NCBI GenBank assembly: GCA_022824945.1
Contig: JAJDYX010000017.1
Location: 62,001 to 126,000 of the forward strand
Origin: Candidatus Latescibacterota bacterium
Lineage (GTDB): Bacteria > Latescibacterota > UBA2968
Reading direction: 5' to 3'
Length of the DNA: 64,000 nucleotides
The position numbers and the translations under genes were made by a program. Positions 1-8,341 of the stretch are shown here, piece by piece (the stretch's first letter is position 1; each line of letters opens with the position of its first letter). The notes under the pieces are model-generated. The model searched no databases. It worked only from the letters and a program-made list of their open reading frames with translations, and was not told the origin of the DNA.

Positions 1-1
1 A

Positions 2-619
2 GAACAGGCCAAGATGCACTTAATCGCCATGAAGACGGTGTTTCCAGGCCTTGAGGAGTGCCGTGTTTCTGCCAAGCATGACCACGAAGAGCAGCAGTTC
101 ATCGACGAAATGGCTTCCCTCTTTCAAGACATGCGTTTTTCCGCCGCCCATACAAACGCACAGCGGGCCATAGAAGGTGCCGATATTCTCGTCACAGCCA
201 CGAGCGCACAAGCCCCGCTTCTCAAAGCAGCATGGATAAAGTCAGGAACTTTTTATAGCCATATCGGCGGCTGGGAGGACGAGTACGACGTGGCGAGACA
301 ATCCGACAAAATTGTGTGTGACGATTGGGAAACCGTAAAGCACAGAACGCAAACGCTCAGTCGTATGTACAAGGACGGACAACTCTCCGACGAGGACATT
401 TACGCGAACCTCGTCGAAGTCGTCTCCGGAGAAAAAGGAGGAAGGGAGACCCCCGAAGAACGGGCCTACTTCAACGCAGTTGGTCTGGCCTATGTCGATG
501 TGGCCATTGCATACGCGATGTATCAACGAGCCAAAGAAGCTGGAAAAGGGCGAATGTCCAGCATCCAGGAGACCATGATCTTCCAGCACGAGAACCTATC
601 GGATTTGATCCGGCTGTAG
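2..619 (+). CDS. Ornithine cyclodeaminase / mu-crystallin family protein, 3' part
   Basis: The open frame runs in from the left edge, so the N-terminus lies outside the window and the Met codons at 14 and 29 are internal. The visible ~205 residues match the second half of the ornithine cyclodeaminase/mu-crystallin fold: an 'EQAKMHLIAM' helix entering the Rossmann domain, 'GADILVTATSAQAPLL' where the family has a TATS/TPS nucleotide-loop motif, and 'GGWEDEYDV' in place of the usual metabolite-facing loop. Members are NAD(P)-dependent cyclodeaminases, imine reductases or amino-acid dehydrogenases, and the substrate cannot be read here. It ends 33 bp before the next gene on the same strand, but that gene is functionally unrelated, so an operon is not implied. 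Confidence 0.75.
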   Translation, partial: EQAKMHLIAMKTVFPGLEECRVSAKHDHEEQQFIDEMASLFQDMRFSAAHTNAQRAIEGADILVTATSAQAPLLKAAWIKSGTFYSHIGGWEDEYDVARQSDKIVCDDWETVKHRTQTLSRMYKDGQLSDEDIYANLVEVVSGEKGGRETPEERAYFNAVGLAYVDVAIAYAMYQRAKEAGKGRMSSIQETMIFQHENLSDLIRL

Positions 620-652
620 GATCTATTTGAAGCGGTCAGATAGGAGTAAATC

Positions 653-2197
653 ATGACCAGACGCAGACTACCCATCGGCATTCAGACCTTCCGCAAAATT
701 CGGGAAGAGAACTGCTATTACGTTGACAAAACCGCTTATATTCAGCGACTAATAGATGAAGGCACGCATTATTTTTTATCGCGTCCGCGTCGCTTTGGCA
801 AGAGCCTGTTTCTGGACACTTTAAAGGAACTATTCGAGGGCAACGAGTCACTGTTCGAGGGGCTTCACATTCACGACCACTGGGACTGGTCTGTTCGCTA
901 TCCGGTGATTCGCTTGAGTTTTGGTAGCGGCAACTTCAAAGAGTCGGGCGACCTGCAAGCGAATCTTCTGGATCAATTAGCCGCCATCGAACGCCGAACC
1001 GGAGTGGTTGTTGAGGCCGAGACAGTACCGGGTCGTTTCGCCTATTTGATAGAGGCACTGCATGACCGTGCCGGACAACCGGTGGCCGTTCTGGTAGATG
1101 AATACGACAAGCCGATTCTCGACGCACTCGAAATACCAGAAGTCGCACGCGCCAACCGCGACTTTTTGCGCGGCCTGTACGCGACCATCAAGGACAGCGA
1201 CGCGTATATCAAGTTCACTTTCCTCACTGGCGTCAGTAAATTCTCCAAAGTCAGCCTCTTTTCGGGCCTCAACAATCTCAAAGACATCACGCTGGATGCG
1301 CGCTACTCAGCCATCTGCGGCTACACCGATGCAGACCTGGACACAGTGTTTGCACCGGAACTGCCCGGCTTTAACCGAGACGAAATACGCCGTTGGTACA
1401 ACGGTTATAGCTGGCTGGGGGAGGAGGTCTATAACCCGTTCGACATCCTCCTGCTCTTCGACAGCCGACGCTTCGGCGCGTGGTGGTTCGAGACCGGCAC
1501 CCCAACATTCCTGATCGAGACCTTGATCTCGCGCAGAGTTGAGACGCTGACCCTGGACAACCTGTTGGGCAATGACGAACTGTTATCTACATTTGATGTT
1601 GACCACATCGCGACCGAAGCCCTGCTGTTCCAGACCGGCTATCTAACCATTCGACATACCGAACCGCGCGGTAGCAGGATCTACTACCGTCTGGGCTATC
1701 CAAATCAGGAAGTGCGCCAGAGCCTGAACGAAAGTCTGCTGAACCACTTGACCGGAAACCCGACGCAGCAGGCAGAGCACATTGCCCGGCTCTATGACCT
1801 GTTACTGGTCAATGACTTCGCTGGCCTGGAAAACCTGTTCAAAGCGTTCTTCGCCAGCATTCCCTACCAGTGGCACACGAACAACGACATAGCGAACTAC
1901 GAAGGCTATTACGCCAGCGTGTTCTACTCCTACTTCGCATCGGTAGGATTGGACATCGTTGTGGAGGACAGCAGCAGCCATGGCCGTCTGGACATGGCGG
2001 TTCGCTTCAACGACAATGTGTATCTGTTCGAGTTCAAAGTGGTCGAATTAGCCCCCGAAGGCACCGCGATGGCGCAACTGAAACAGAAACGCTACGCCGA
2101 CAAATACCGAGACCGCGGTGAGCCGATCCACTTGATCGCCGTAGAGTTCAGCCGGGAAACCCGCAACCTGGTGGGGTTCGAGACAGCCCATGCATGA
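653..2197 (+). CDS. AAA-ATPase-like protein with C-terminal PD-(D/E)XK nuclease domain
   Basis: This 514-residue protein has the layout of the AAA-ATPase-like (PF09820-type) plus PDDEXK_9 family. The N-terminus has the family opening 'LPIGIQTFRKIREENCYYVDKT', then a Walker A-like loop 'RPRRFGKSL' at ~44-52 and a Walker B 'VLVDEYDKP' at ~147-154. The C-terminus has a nuclease core 'GRLDMAV' (Asp ~447) followed by 'FEFK' (Glu ~460, Lys ~462). These proteins are common in Bacteroidetes and other heterotrophs, often in many scattered copies, and their biological role is unknown. A defence or mobile-element link is only a guess. The ATG is 4 bp downstream of a weak purine stretch (AGGAGTAAATC), a reasonable ribosome site. 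No partner gene is evident. Confidence 0.85.
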   Translation: MTRRRLPIGIQTFRKIREENCYYVDKTAYIQRLIDEGTHYFLSRPRRFGKSLFLDTLKELFEGNESLFEGLHIHDHWDWSVRYPVIRLSFGSGNFKESGDLQANLLDQLAAIERRTGVVVEAETVPGRFAYLIEALHDRAGQPVAVLVDEYDKPILDALEIPEVARANRDFLRGLYATIKDSDAYIKFTFLTGVSKFSKVSLFSGLNNLKDITLDARYSAICGYTDADLDTVFAPELPGFNRDEIRRWYNGYSWLGEEVYNPFDILLLFDSRRFGAWWFETGTPTFLIETLISRRVETLTLDNLLGNDELLSTFDVDHIATEALLFQTGYLTIRHTEPRGSRIYYRLGYPNQEVRQSLNESLLNHLTGNPTQQAEHIARLYDLLLVNDFAGLENLFKAFFASIPYQWHTNNDIANYEGYYASVFYSYFASVGLDIVVEDSSSHGRLDMAVRFNDNVYLFEFKVVELAPEGTAMAQLKQKRYADKYRDRGEPIHLIAVEFSRETRNLVGFETAHA

Positions 2198-2218
2198 AGC
2201 ATAACCGAAGTGATTGAA

Positions 2219-2518
2219 ATGAATTTAACTGTTGAATTAACAACCGATCAGGTCATTGATTTTGTCCAGCAGATGCCGCCGGAAGAGAAGCGAGTAGTAC
2301 TGCTCGCGCTTGCAGAGCAGACAGAAACCAATCAAGCGACACGCATGGACTATGCTGAAGCGCAGTTTCGAAAATTATGTGCGTCTCGGGGGTTAAATGT
2401 TGACCTCACTCAAAGAACCCCTCATCGTGGGGGCGCAAATCGATCTCGAAACCCCAGGCGCCTTTGTCCTGTTGCACCAGACGCCAATAGGCATCGGCCA
2501 CGGCGTCGATATTCATAA
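2219..2518 (+). pseudogene. Truncated small antitoxin-like protein
   Basis: The first ~62 codons from the ATG at 2219 look genuinely coding: a beta strand 'MNLTVELTTDQVIDFVQQM', a charged helix 'PPEEKRVVLLALAEQ' and 'YAEAQFRKLCASRGLNVD'. Small proteins of this shape precede PIN-type toxins in many genomes. From about 2400 the frame runs antisense into the SDR gene and becomes Arg/Pro-rich, as expected for shadow sequence. The natural C-terminus has probably been lost, and no toxin follows. It starts 22 bp after the AAA/nuclease gene. A GTG at 2210 in frame is an alternative start. The family is inferred from sequence character only. Confidence 0.4.
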
Positions 2519-3122
2519 GAGGTTCGCTCTCCTCGACATCCCCTCTATCGCGCAATAGAGGAGTATCCAGCACCCCATCTATGATAACGTGGGCCACATG
2601 AATGCCTTTGGGCCACAGCTCGCGGGCCAACGCCCAGGCCAGACCGCGCACTGCAAACTTGGCACTGCTGAAAGCAAGGGCACCTGCCCGGCCTCGAATG
2701 GACGAAGTGGCCCCGGTGAAAAGGATAGCACCGCTGCCCGCAGATAGCATATCGTCGACCACTTCTTTGGCGCACAGAAAGGAGCCGTAAGCACACACGC
2801 GCCAGGATTGTTTAAACTCATCCGGGGTCAGTTCGTGGAACCCTTTCCAGGCGGCGTTGCCAGCGTGGTTGATCAGGACATCGACCAGACCCAATTCCTC
2901 GCGCACCCGGGCAAAACTCCGAGTCACCTGCTGGGGATCGGTTATATCCGTGGGTACCGCCAGAGCCTTCACATCTTCTTGCAGCAGTTCTTCGGCCAGT
3001 TCCTGGATATAATCAGGAGACCGGGCCAGCAATCCCACCTGATAGCCTTCGCTTGCAAACTTCCTCACCAGTGCGGCGCCTAAACCAGAGCCGACCCCTG
3101 AAATAACAGCCGTTTTGGACAT
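2406..3122 (-). CDS. Short-chain dehydrogenase/reductase lacking the catalytic Ser/Tyr
   Basis: This is a 238-residue classical-length SDR with an N-terminal cofactor loop 'SGVGSGLG' at 8-15 and 'INHAGNA' where NNAG is usual. At the active site the usual YxxxK reads F151-S-S-A-K155, and the position 13 residues earlier, normally Ser, is Ala in 'TGATSSIRG'. I recall a whole SDR subgroup with this TGAT-x-SxRG / FxxAKFA signature, so the change is probably family-wide rather than decay. The longer frame to 3194 was not used because the ATG at 3120-3122 has a good GGAGAG site 7 bp upstream. It is probably NAD(P)-binding; whether it reduces anything is open. A palindromic repeat lies just upstream. 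Confidence 0.85.
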   Translation of the reverse strand: MSKTAVISGVGSGLGAALVRKFASEGYQVGLLARSPDYIQELAEELLQEDVKALAVPTDITDPQQVTRSFARVREELGLVDVLINHAGNAAWKGFHELTPDEFKQSWRVCAYGSFLCAKEVVDDMLSAGSGAILFTGATSSIRGRAGALAFSSAKFAVRGLAWALARELWPKGIHVAHVIIDGVLDTPLLRDRGDVEESEPLMNIDAVADAYWRLVQQDKGAWGFEIDLRPHDEGFFE

Positions 3123-3160
3123 AACACTCTCCTCGAGTTTTCTGGTCGAAAAAAACAAAC

Positions 3161-3193
3161 TGGATCGCGGCTCAACACCATGCCGCGATGACA
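3161..3193. repeat. Palindromic repeat family A, copy 1 (C:G type)
   Basis: TGGATCGCGGC and GCCGCGATGACA flank a 10-base spacer. The 8-base arms ATCGCGGC/GCCGCGAT pair perfectly. This is the simplest copy of a family with at least eight members in this window. It lies upstream of the SDR gene that ends at 2406. Confidence 0.8.
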
Positions 3194-3269
3194 AGCTCCC
3201 AGTTCGATATGAATAACTTTTTTTCCTGCACCAACCTAATACCGTCTGCTAATGGTATCACTAACGCCT

Positions 3270-4307
3270 TCACAGATTCTGCGATAGCGTCGCCCCCATC
3301 GGATGCGGACCATGGGTCATCACGCCCTGTCGCGCGTGGGCATAAACCGCATCCTGAATCTCGAGAATACGCACCGCATCAACAATCGTCGGCTCAAACG
3401 CATTGCCCTCACGGCTCGCGTCGAGCGCCGTACCCATCACGTGCTGCATGCGCTCGCCGTGAGAAATATCCTCGCTAAACTGGACGCCCTCAGTCGTGTG
3501 AACCTCAATCAAAGGCTCGCCATTGCGACCGTACTGCTCAAAAACCGAAGCCTTTGTACCGACAAATCGAAAAAAATGATCCCCACTGCGCGTACCCGAA
3601 GGATAAGAATAACCAGACTCAACAATCCCGGTAATACCATCATCCGTACGCAACACGCCGATACCACTATCCTCCACACCCCGGCTATACATCGCATTGG
3701 ACATCACCGCACCAACAACGGAAACCTGCCGATCACCAACAAATTGCAAAAACGTATCAATCCCATGCGCCGCCTCAACTGCCCAGCACCCACCCCCAGA
3801 AATACCCGGATCATTATGCCACGCTGACGGCGTCGGATCGTAGCGGGACGGAGGCCCATTATTCAACCTGCTATTATACAGCACCAGATCGCCCAAACTC
3901 CCATCTGCCACCATATCTTCCACCACGCGGACAATTCGGCTCGCGCGATTGGGCAACACCAGCGCGCTAAACACACCGCACTTCTCCGACGCCTCCGCAA
4001 CGGGACGCAAGCGATCAGCACAATCGGCAAACGGCTTATCCAGAAGATAGGGAACGCGGCGATCCACACATGCCTGCACATGAGACGGCATCTCGACGTG
4101 TTTTCCCGCGACAAGCGCCGCATCTGGCTGACACGCATCGAGACACGCACCTGCCGACTCAAACCCACGGCATTGAAATTCCTCCGTCAACTGTTGCCGG
4201 GGACCTGTATCGCTATCCATAACACCAACAATATCGTGACCGAGACCGTGCGCCGTACGCGCCATACCGCGACCGTGGTGACTATAGGAAAGAACGACCA
4301 GTTTCAT
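3270..4307 (-). CDS. Gfo/Idh/MocA family oxidoreductase
   Basis: A 345-residue protein with an N-terminal Rossmann domain starting 'MKLVVLSYSHHGRGMA', in which the usual GxGxxG is replaced by a His/Gly-rich loop. It has a 'LLDKPF' motif (~95-100) in place of the EKP signature that contacts cofactor and substrate, and a C-terminal alpha/beta domain with 'GGGCWAVEAAHGIDTFLQF', where a conserved His sits near the substrate. Family members are NAD(P)-dependent sugar or cyclitol dehydrogenases. The start at 4307 was chosen because the frame upstream runs through a palindromic repeat. The ribosome site (AAAGATC) is weak. It is one of four members of the family in 7 kb. Confidence 0.85.
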   Translation of the reverse strand: MKLVVLSYSHHGRGMARTAHGLGHDIVGVMDSDTGPRQQLTEEFQCRGFESAGACLDACQPDAALVAGKHVEMPSHVQACVDRRVPYLLDKPFADCADRLRPVAEASEKCGVFSALVLPNRASRIVRVVEDMVADGSLGDLVLYNSRLNNGPPSRYDPTPSAWHNDPGISGGGCWAVEAAHGIDTFLQFVGDRQVSVVGAVMSNAMYSRGVEDSGIGVLRTDDGITGIVESGYSYPSGTRSGDHFFRFVGTKASVFEQYGRNGEPLIEVHTTEGVQFSEDISHGERMQHVMGTALDASREGNAFEPTIVDAVRILEIQDAVYAHARQGVMTHGPHPMGATLSQNL

Positions 4308-4343
4308 AGTTAGTGATCTTTCAAAAAATTCGCCAAAACCTTC

Positions 4344-4402
4344 TGGATCGCGGCTAAGCATGCCCCGTAATGCCTTTATACGGGGACCATGCCGCGATGA
4401 CG
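4344..4402. repeat. Palindromic repeat family A, copy 2, with a family B hairpin nested in its loop
   Basis: The outer arms TGGATCGCGGCT and GCCGCGATGACG are as in copy 1, but the loop is enlarged by a second perfect palindrome, CCCCGTA (4363-4369) and TACGGGG (4379-4385). The result is a hairpin within a hairpin. The inner element also occurs at 33043 and, inverted, at 41720. Confidence 0.8.
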
Positions 4403-4468
4403 GCTTCGGTGATGGGGCTGATTGATGGATAGAGTTAATGCATTTCTCGATTCCACTTGTCGATCAAT

Positions 4469-5245
4469 TTAATTCAACGCCACAATAGACCGGCACAGCA
4501 CTTTACCGCGCTCTGACAGAGAATTGTAAATAGCACGGGGCATCTCGCCATCTCGCCCGGGTCGGCGAAACCAGGGCGCGTAATAGCCCACACTCGTCAT
4601 AATACGCACATCCCGAGACATATTGGCCGTGCCCCCGTGCCAGCAGCGCACATCTCGAAAAATCGCCGACTTGCTCGGCGCGCAAGCCACCGAATGCTTC
4701 ATCCAATCGGGTTCATCCTCCAAACTGGGAATCGGCTGGCGCGAGCGATGGGTGCCGCGGATAAATCGCGTAGCCCCATTCTCCACGCTAAAATCGATCA
4801 TCGGAAAATTGACCACAATAAACGGCACCGGAACATCCATAATCGTCACCCGCTGCTCGGGATCATTGATCACATCGGACATATCGCGGTGCAACTGCTG
4901 AATTTTTGCACCCGGCAGCGAATAATCGCCGCCAGCACCACTGCACACAAACTGATTACTATTGAAAATAGCTTCAATAATAGGTAGAATAGTAGGCAGA
5001 TCAACCAGCATCGCCCATTCGGGGTGATGGATCTGCGAGCCAAAGGAATAACGCGCAAACCCCCTGTTCGCTTTCTCCAGTGGAATTGCACTCGTCTGTT
5101 CCGCGACAACGCGATGCGCGCCATCCTTCAAAAAAGCGAACTGTTCATCGGTCAGCGCATTCGTCACAACAGCAAGCCCATCGCGGTGAAAAACAGAGGC
5201 TGCGCGGTCAACTTCTGACGGTTCAATAAGTTCGAGATCGAGCAT
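4469..5245 (-). CDS. Phytanoyl-CoA dioxygenase (PhyH) family protein
   Basis: A 258-residue cupin-fold non-haem Fe(II)/2-oxoglutarate oxygenase. The iron triad is visible as H119-R-D121 ('QLHRDMSD') and H203 in 'CWHGGT', with R214 in the position that holds the 2-oxoglutarate carboxylate. 'GATRFIRGTHRSRQP' is the family's conserved pre-strand. Bacterial PhyH proteins hydroxylate a wide range of small molecules and the substrate here is unknown. Its start codon lies 22 bp from that of another PhyH gene running the other way, so the two share a very short divergent control region. A GGAGAT site precedes the ATG. Confidence 0.88.
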   Translation of the reverse strand: MLDLELIEPSEVDRAASVFHRDGLAVVTNALTDEQFAFLKDGAHRVVAEQTSAIPLEKANRGFARYSFGSQIHHPEWAMLVDLPTILPIIEAIFNSNQFVCSGAGGDYSLPGAKIQQLHRDMSDVINDPEQRVTIMDVPVPFIVVNFPMIDFSVENGATRFIRGTHRSRQPIPSLEDEPDWMKHSVACAPSKSAIFRDVRCWHGGTANMSRDVRIMTSVGYYAPWFRRPGRDGEMPRAIYNSLSERGKVLCRSIVALN

Positions 5246-5267
5246 AACATCTCCAAAGGAGGTTGTT

Positions 5268-6128
5268 GTGGATGAAAAAAAAGAAATCCTGCAAGATACG
5301 TACGAGCCTGGCGAATACGACCCCGCGCTCTACAAATACGCCCGCATCGCCGAATGTGTTGACGGCTTTGAAAACGTAAGCGACGAACACATCGCACAAT
5401 TTCATGCACAGGGGTTTTTGCCAATTCAAGGCGCGTATTCCAGCACACGGGTCAACGACGGCATGGCCGCAGTAAAAGAATTGATCGCGGGACAAAATCG
5501 CGAATTCCGAGGCGTACAATTTGAGCGCGGGCGCACCAAACAGGTCAAACGATCAGCGGGTCACGCCCGCGAATTACTCGTGCGAAAACTCACCCGATTT
5601 GTCGGATATGATCCGCGTCTGGACGCATTTGGCGAAGACCCCCAACTGATAGATATCTTGACCCGCATCATGGGGGAACCGCCCAAATTATTTGCCAACC
5701 AGGCCATGCTAAAACCGCCTGGCATTGGACGCGAAAAACCCTGGCATCAGGATCACGCCTACTTTGACCTGCCCATGCATACCTGCATCGTCAGCGCGTG
5801 GGTCGCCCTCGACCCCGCGGATCCCGAAAATGGGTGTATGCACGTCATCCCCCAAAGCCATCGAGCAGGACCAGTCATACATTTCAAAAGACGCGACTGG
5901 CAAATCTGCGACACCGACGTCGCCCGCAACCACATCACCGCAGTCGCCCTGCAACCCGGCGGCGTATTGCTCTGGCATGGGCGACTGCATCACGGCTCCC
6001 CGGAGAATCGAACAGACCGACGTCGCCGCGCCCTGCAACTGCATTATATCCCCGGATCTATCGAGACGATCTCCTCAGAAGAACGCCTTGCGGTCTATGG
6101 CAGCGAAGGCAAGGACGTGACGTGTTAG
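5268..6128 (+). CDS. Phytanoyl-CoA dioxygenase family protein
   Basis: A 286-residue PhyH protein with the canonical motif H160-Q-D162 ('PWHQDHAYFD'), 'NGCMHVIPQSHRAGP' and the second His in 'LHHGSPENRTDRRRRA' (~242), where the downstream Arg cluster binds 2-oxoglutarate. The start is GTG at 5268: a near-perfect AAAGGAGG lies at 5254-5261, 6 bp away, and the nearby ATG at 5272 is out of frame. It diverges from the PhyH gene to the left and converges with the Gfo/Idh/MocA gene to the right (stops 7 bp apart). An N-terminal ~35-residue charged extension precedes the core. It is closer in motifs to the copies at 11504 and 13979 than to its divergent neighbour. Confidence 0.9.
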   Translation: MDEKKEILQDTYEPGEYDPALYKYARIAECVDGFENVSDEHIAQFHAQGFLPIQGAYSSTRVNDGMAAVKELIAGQNREFRGVQFERGRTKQVKRSAGHARELLVRKLTRFVGYDPRLDAFGEDPQLIDILTRIMGEPPKLFANQAMLKPPGIGREKPWHQDHAYFDLPMHTCIVSAWVALDPADPENGCMHVIPQSHRAGPVIHFKRRDWQICDTDVARNHITAVALQPGGVLLWHGRLHHGSPENRTDRRRRALQLHYIPGSIETISSEERLAVYGSEGKDVTC

Positions 6129-6135
6129 ACGTATG

Positions 6136-7215
6136 TCACACCCTTGTCGTGTCTTCCCTATCACATATCGCCTCGCCCCCGGCAATGGCAACGCGCATCG
6201 CATTTAGACCGTCTTCGTGCGTAACGCTAAACGGCGCATCAGTGATACACTGCGTAATAAAATAATCGAGTTCATTCTTATACGACTCGCCAAAACGAGT
6301 AATAAACACGGGCACATCGGGACCGTAATCCCGCAAAGAGATAGACTCTTTAAAAATCACGCCATCGCGACCGTACGCCTCCACCTCAACCTTGCGCGGA
6401 TCCTCCTGAAAATGACCGACGTGAATCACTCCATCATCGCCATAAATCCAGGTCGCATTGCGATACCCCGCAACGTGATTGCGGCTGACCATAACCTGAC
6501 CGATTGTGCGACCGGGAAACCACATCTGTAAAAAAGCATCATCGTAATCCTCTTCAACCGTCGTAATGGTACAATTGTAAAGATTGGACCCAAACGCGGC
6601 GACATATTCGGGCAAAGGACCGCCGAGCAGCCAGAGAATCTCATCGCAATTGTGAACAGCCATATCGCTGAGCAAACCCGCGCTATTATAGCCAACAGGC
6701 GGTGGAATTGGGTCTTCCAGAACCGAAACGATCTTGAACACATTGCCGACAGCTTTTTGTTCCAACAATGCTTTCGCCTTCAACAACGGAGCGTCAAACC
6801 GGCGCATAAAAGCCAGCATCAGCGCATTTTTCCTTCTGGGATCCCGATTCAAATCGGCAACAAAAGCCTCGGCAGACGCGAGCGAATGGGTCAGCGGCTT
6901 CTCCAAAAGCACGCGACAACCCGCGTCAATAAGCACGCGCGCATCGCGTTCGTGATCTTCTGTGCGCGACGCAACAAGCGCGGCATCGATTGCATTCGAC
7001 GCCGCCAGATCAGACACATCATTAAACGCGCGAATCTCTGTCGCCTGATCTGCCTGGAGCGCTGCTGCAACGCGACTGGCCGTATCGCCATAAGTATCGG
7101 ACACAGCGACCAGTTCACACACACCCGTCTCCCTGGCGAGTTCCTGAACATGCCGGGCGTGAAAAACGCCAATGCGCCCAACACCGACCACGGCCATGCG
7201 GATAGGTTTATTCAT
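6136..7215 (-). CDS. Gfo/Idh/MocA family oxidoreductase
   Basis: This 359-residue NAD(P)-dependent dehydrogenase has the canonical loop 'VVGVGRIGVFHARH', the 'VLLEKPLTHSL' signature and the central strand 'GLLSDMAVHNCDEILWLLG', in which the conserved D/H pair lies at the active site. It resembles the inositol 2-dehydrogenase branch more than the other three copies do, which is a comparison by eye. A GAGGAA site precedes the ATG. It is preceded on the same strand by another Gfo/Idh/MocA gene with a 15-bp gap, so the pair is probably co-transcribed. Confidence 0.9.
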   Translation of the reverse strand: MNKPIRMAVVGVGRIGVFHARHVQELARETGVCELVAVSDTYGDTASRVAAALQADQATEIRAFNDVSDLAASNAIDAALVASRTEDHERDARVLIDAGCRVLLEKPLTHSLASAEAFVADLNRDPRRKNALMLAFMRRFDAPLLKAKALLEQKAVGNVFKIVSVLEDPIPPPVGYNSAGLLSDMAVHNCDEILWLLGGPLPEYVAAFGSNLYNCTITTVEEDYDDAFLQMWFPGRTIGQVMVSRNHVAGYRNATWIYGDDGVIHVGHFQEDPRKVEVEAYGRDGVIFKESISLRDYGPDVPVFITRFGESYKNELDYFITQCITDAPFSVTHEDGLNAMRVAIAGGEAICDREDTTRV

Positions 7216-7230
7216 AAAAAATTCCTCAGG

Positions 7231-8244
7231 TTATGCTAAAATTTGAACGACCTCTCCCGTCTCAACACTATGGCTAATCGCCTCCAAAACCCGCATATTC
7301 TGATAGGCATCTTCGAGACTCGAGTGAGGCTGTACGCCGGCTTGCAGTGACTGCGCCCAATGCTGCATCTCTTCGAGATAGCCCGGACGACCGACGCTGT
7401 GAAACGCGGTATTGAGATCCCATTCTTCGGTAGGTGTATTGGCGTACCCACCGCCAGAACCGAGCCATGTCGGAACGCGGTAACGGCGCAAATGGCGCGT
7501 CTCAAACACCTGAATTGCTTGATTATTCGTACCCTTGACAAAAATCATCGCCTCCAAAACCGGACCCGTACCGAGCGTCATCGTACCCATGCCACCATTT
7601 TCGTAACGCAGATTGACGGATATTGACACCGTGCCAGATGCAACAGAACCCAGCGCAAAAACCTCGCTGACCTGCCCCATAAAAAAACGCATGCAATCAG
7701 TAGGATGGATAACCTGATCGAGCATAAAGGGCCAGGCAAAAGGCGATCCCATCTCCTGTAACCGGGGACCTGGCGCCATATAGCGCGTATGGTATTGACA
7801 AGCGTCGCCGAATGCCTCATCATCCATCAACTCTCTGGCAATCTGATGCGCAGGGGCATGCCGCCACATAGTACCGACCATTCCTGTTTTACCGGCAGCA
7901 ACTGAGGCATCCACCAGCATCTTCGCACCTTCAGAGGTCGTCGCGGGCGGCTTCTCGGTATAGATATGATACCCCTGCTGAAGACACTCTATACCGATAT
8001 CCCGATGCAACTTGTCCTCTGGCCTGCCCACAACAGCAACTGCGTGGAGATCTTCATGCTTGAACATCTCATTATAATCGGTATAATAGCGGAGGGCACC
8101 GAACCTGCGCGCATTGGATCTCGCCTTCTCTTCGACGAGATCGCAAGTAGCGACAAATTCAAACTCCGGCACCAGCGGTATGCACCGCTGCAATTGCGAC
8201 GACATATTACCACAGCCAATAAATGCAACTCGGATTTTGTTCAT
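7231..8244 (-). CDS. Gfo/Idh/MocA family oxidoreductase
   Basis: A 337-residue protein. Its Rossmann loop reads 'IGCGNMSSQL', the signature is 'YTEKPPATT', and the active-site segment is 'FMLDQVIHPTDCMRFFMG', with the His of the family's D/H pair. It is the first gene of the two-gene unit with the copy ending at 6136. A GGAGAA site lies 4-9 bp before the ATG. Divergent from the alcohol dehydrogenase at 8342, with a ~97-bp region between them that must hold both promoters; I see only weak -35/-10 candidates there. The substrate is probably a sugar or polyol, inferred from the family. Confidence 0.9.
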   Translation of the reverse strand: MNKIRVAFIGCGNMSSQLQRCIPLVPEFEFVATCDLVEEKARSNARRFGALRYYTDYNEMFKHEDLHAVAVVGRPEDKLHRDIGIECLQQGYHIYTEKPPATTSEGAKMLVDASVAAGKTGMVGTMWRHAPAHQIARELMDDEAFGDACQYHTRYMAPGPRLQEMGSPFAWPFMLDQVIHPTDCMRFFMGQVSEVFALGSVASGTVSISVNLRYENGGMGTMTLGTGPVLEAMIFVKGTNNQAIQVFETRHLRRYRVPTWLGSGGGYANTPTEEWDLNTAFHSVGRPGYLEEMQHWAQSLQAGVQPHSSLEDAYQNMRVLEAISHSVETGEVVQILA

Positions 8245-8341
8245 GAGATTCTCCTATTGAAATCTATCATTAGAAATATTCTATAGCGTGTGAATGAATA
8301 GCGATCCACAACCTCTGTCAACCTTATTTTGGAGGTAAAAA

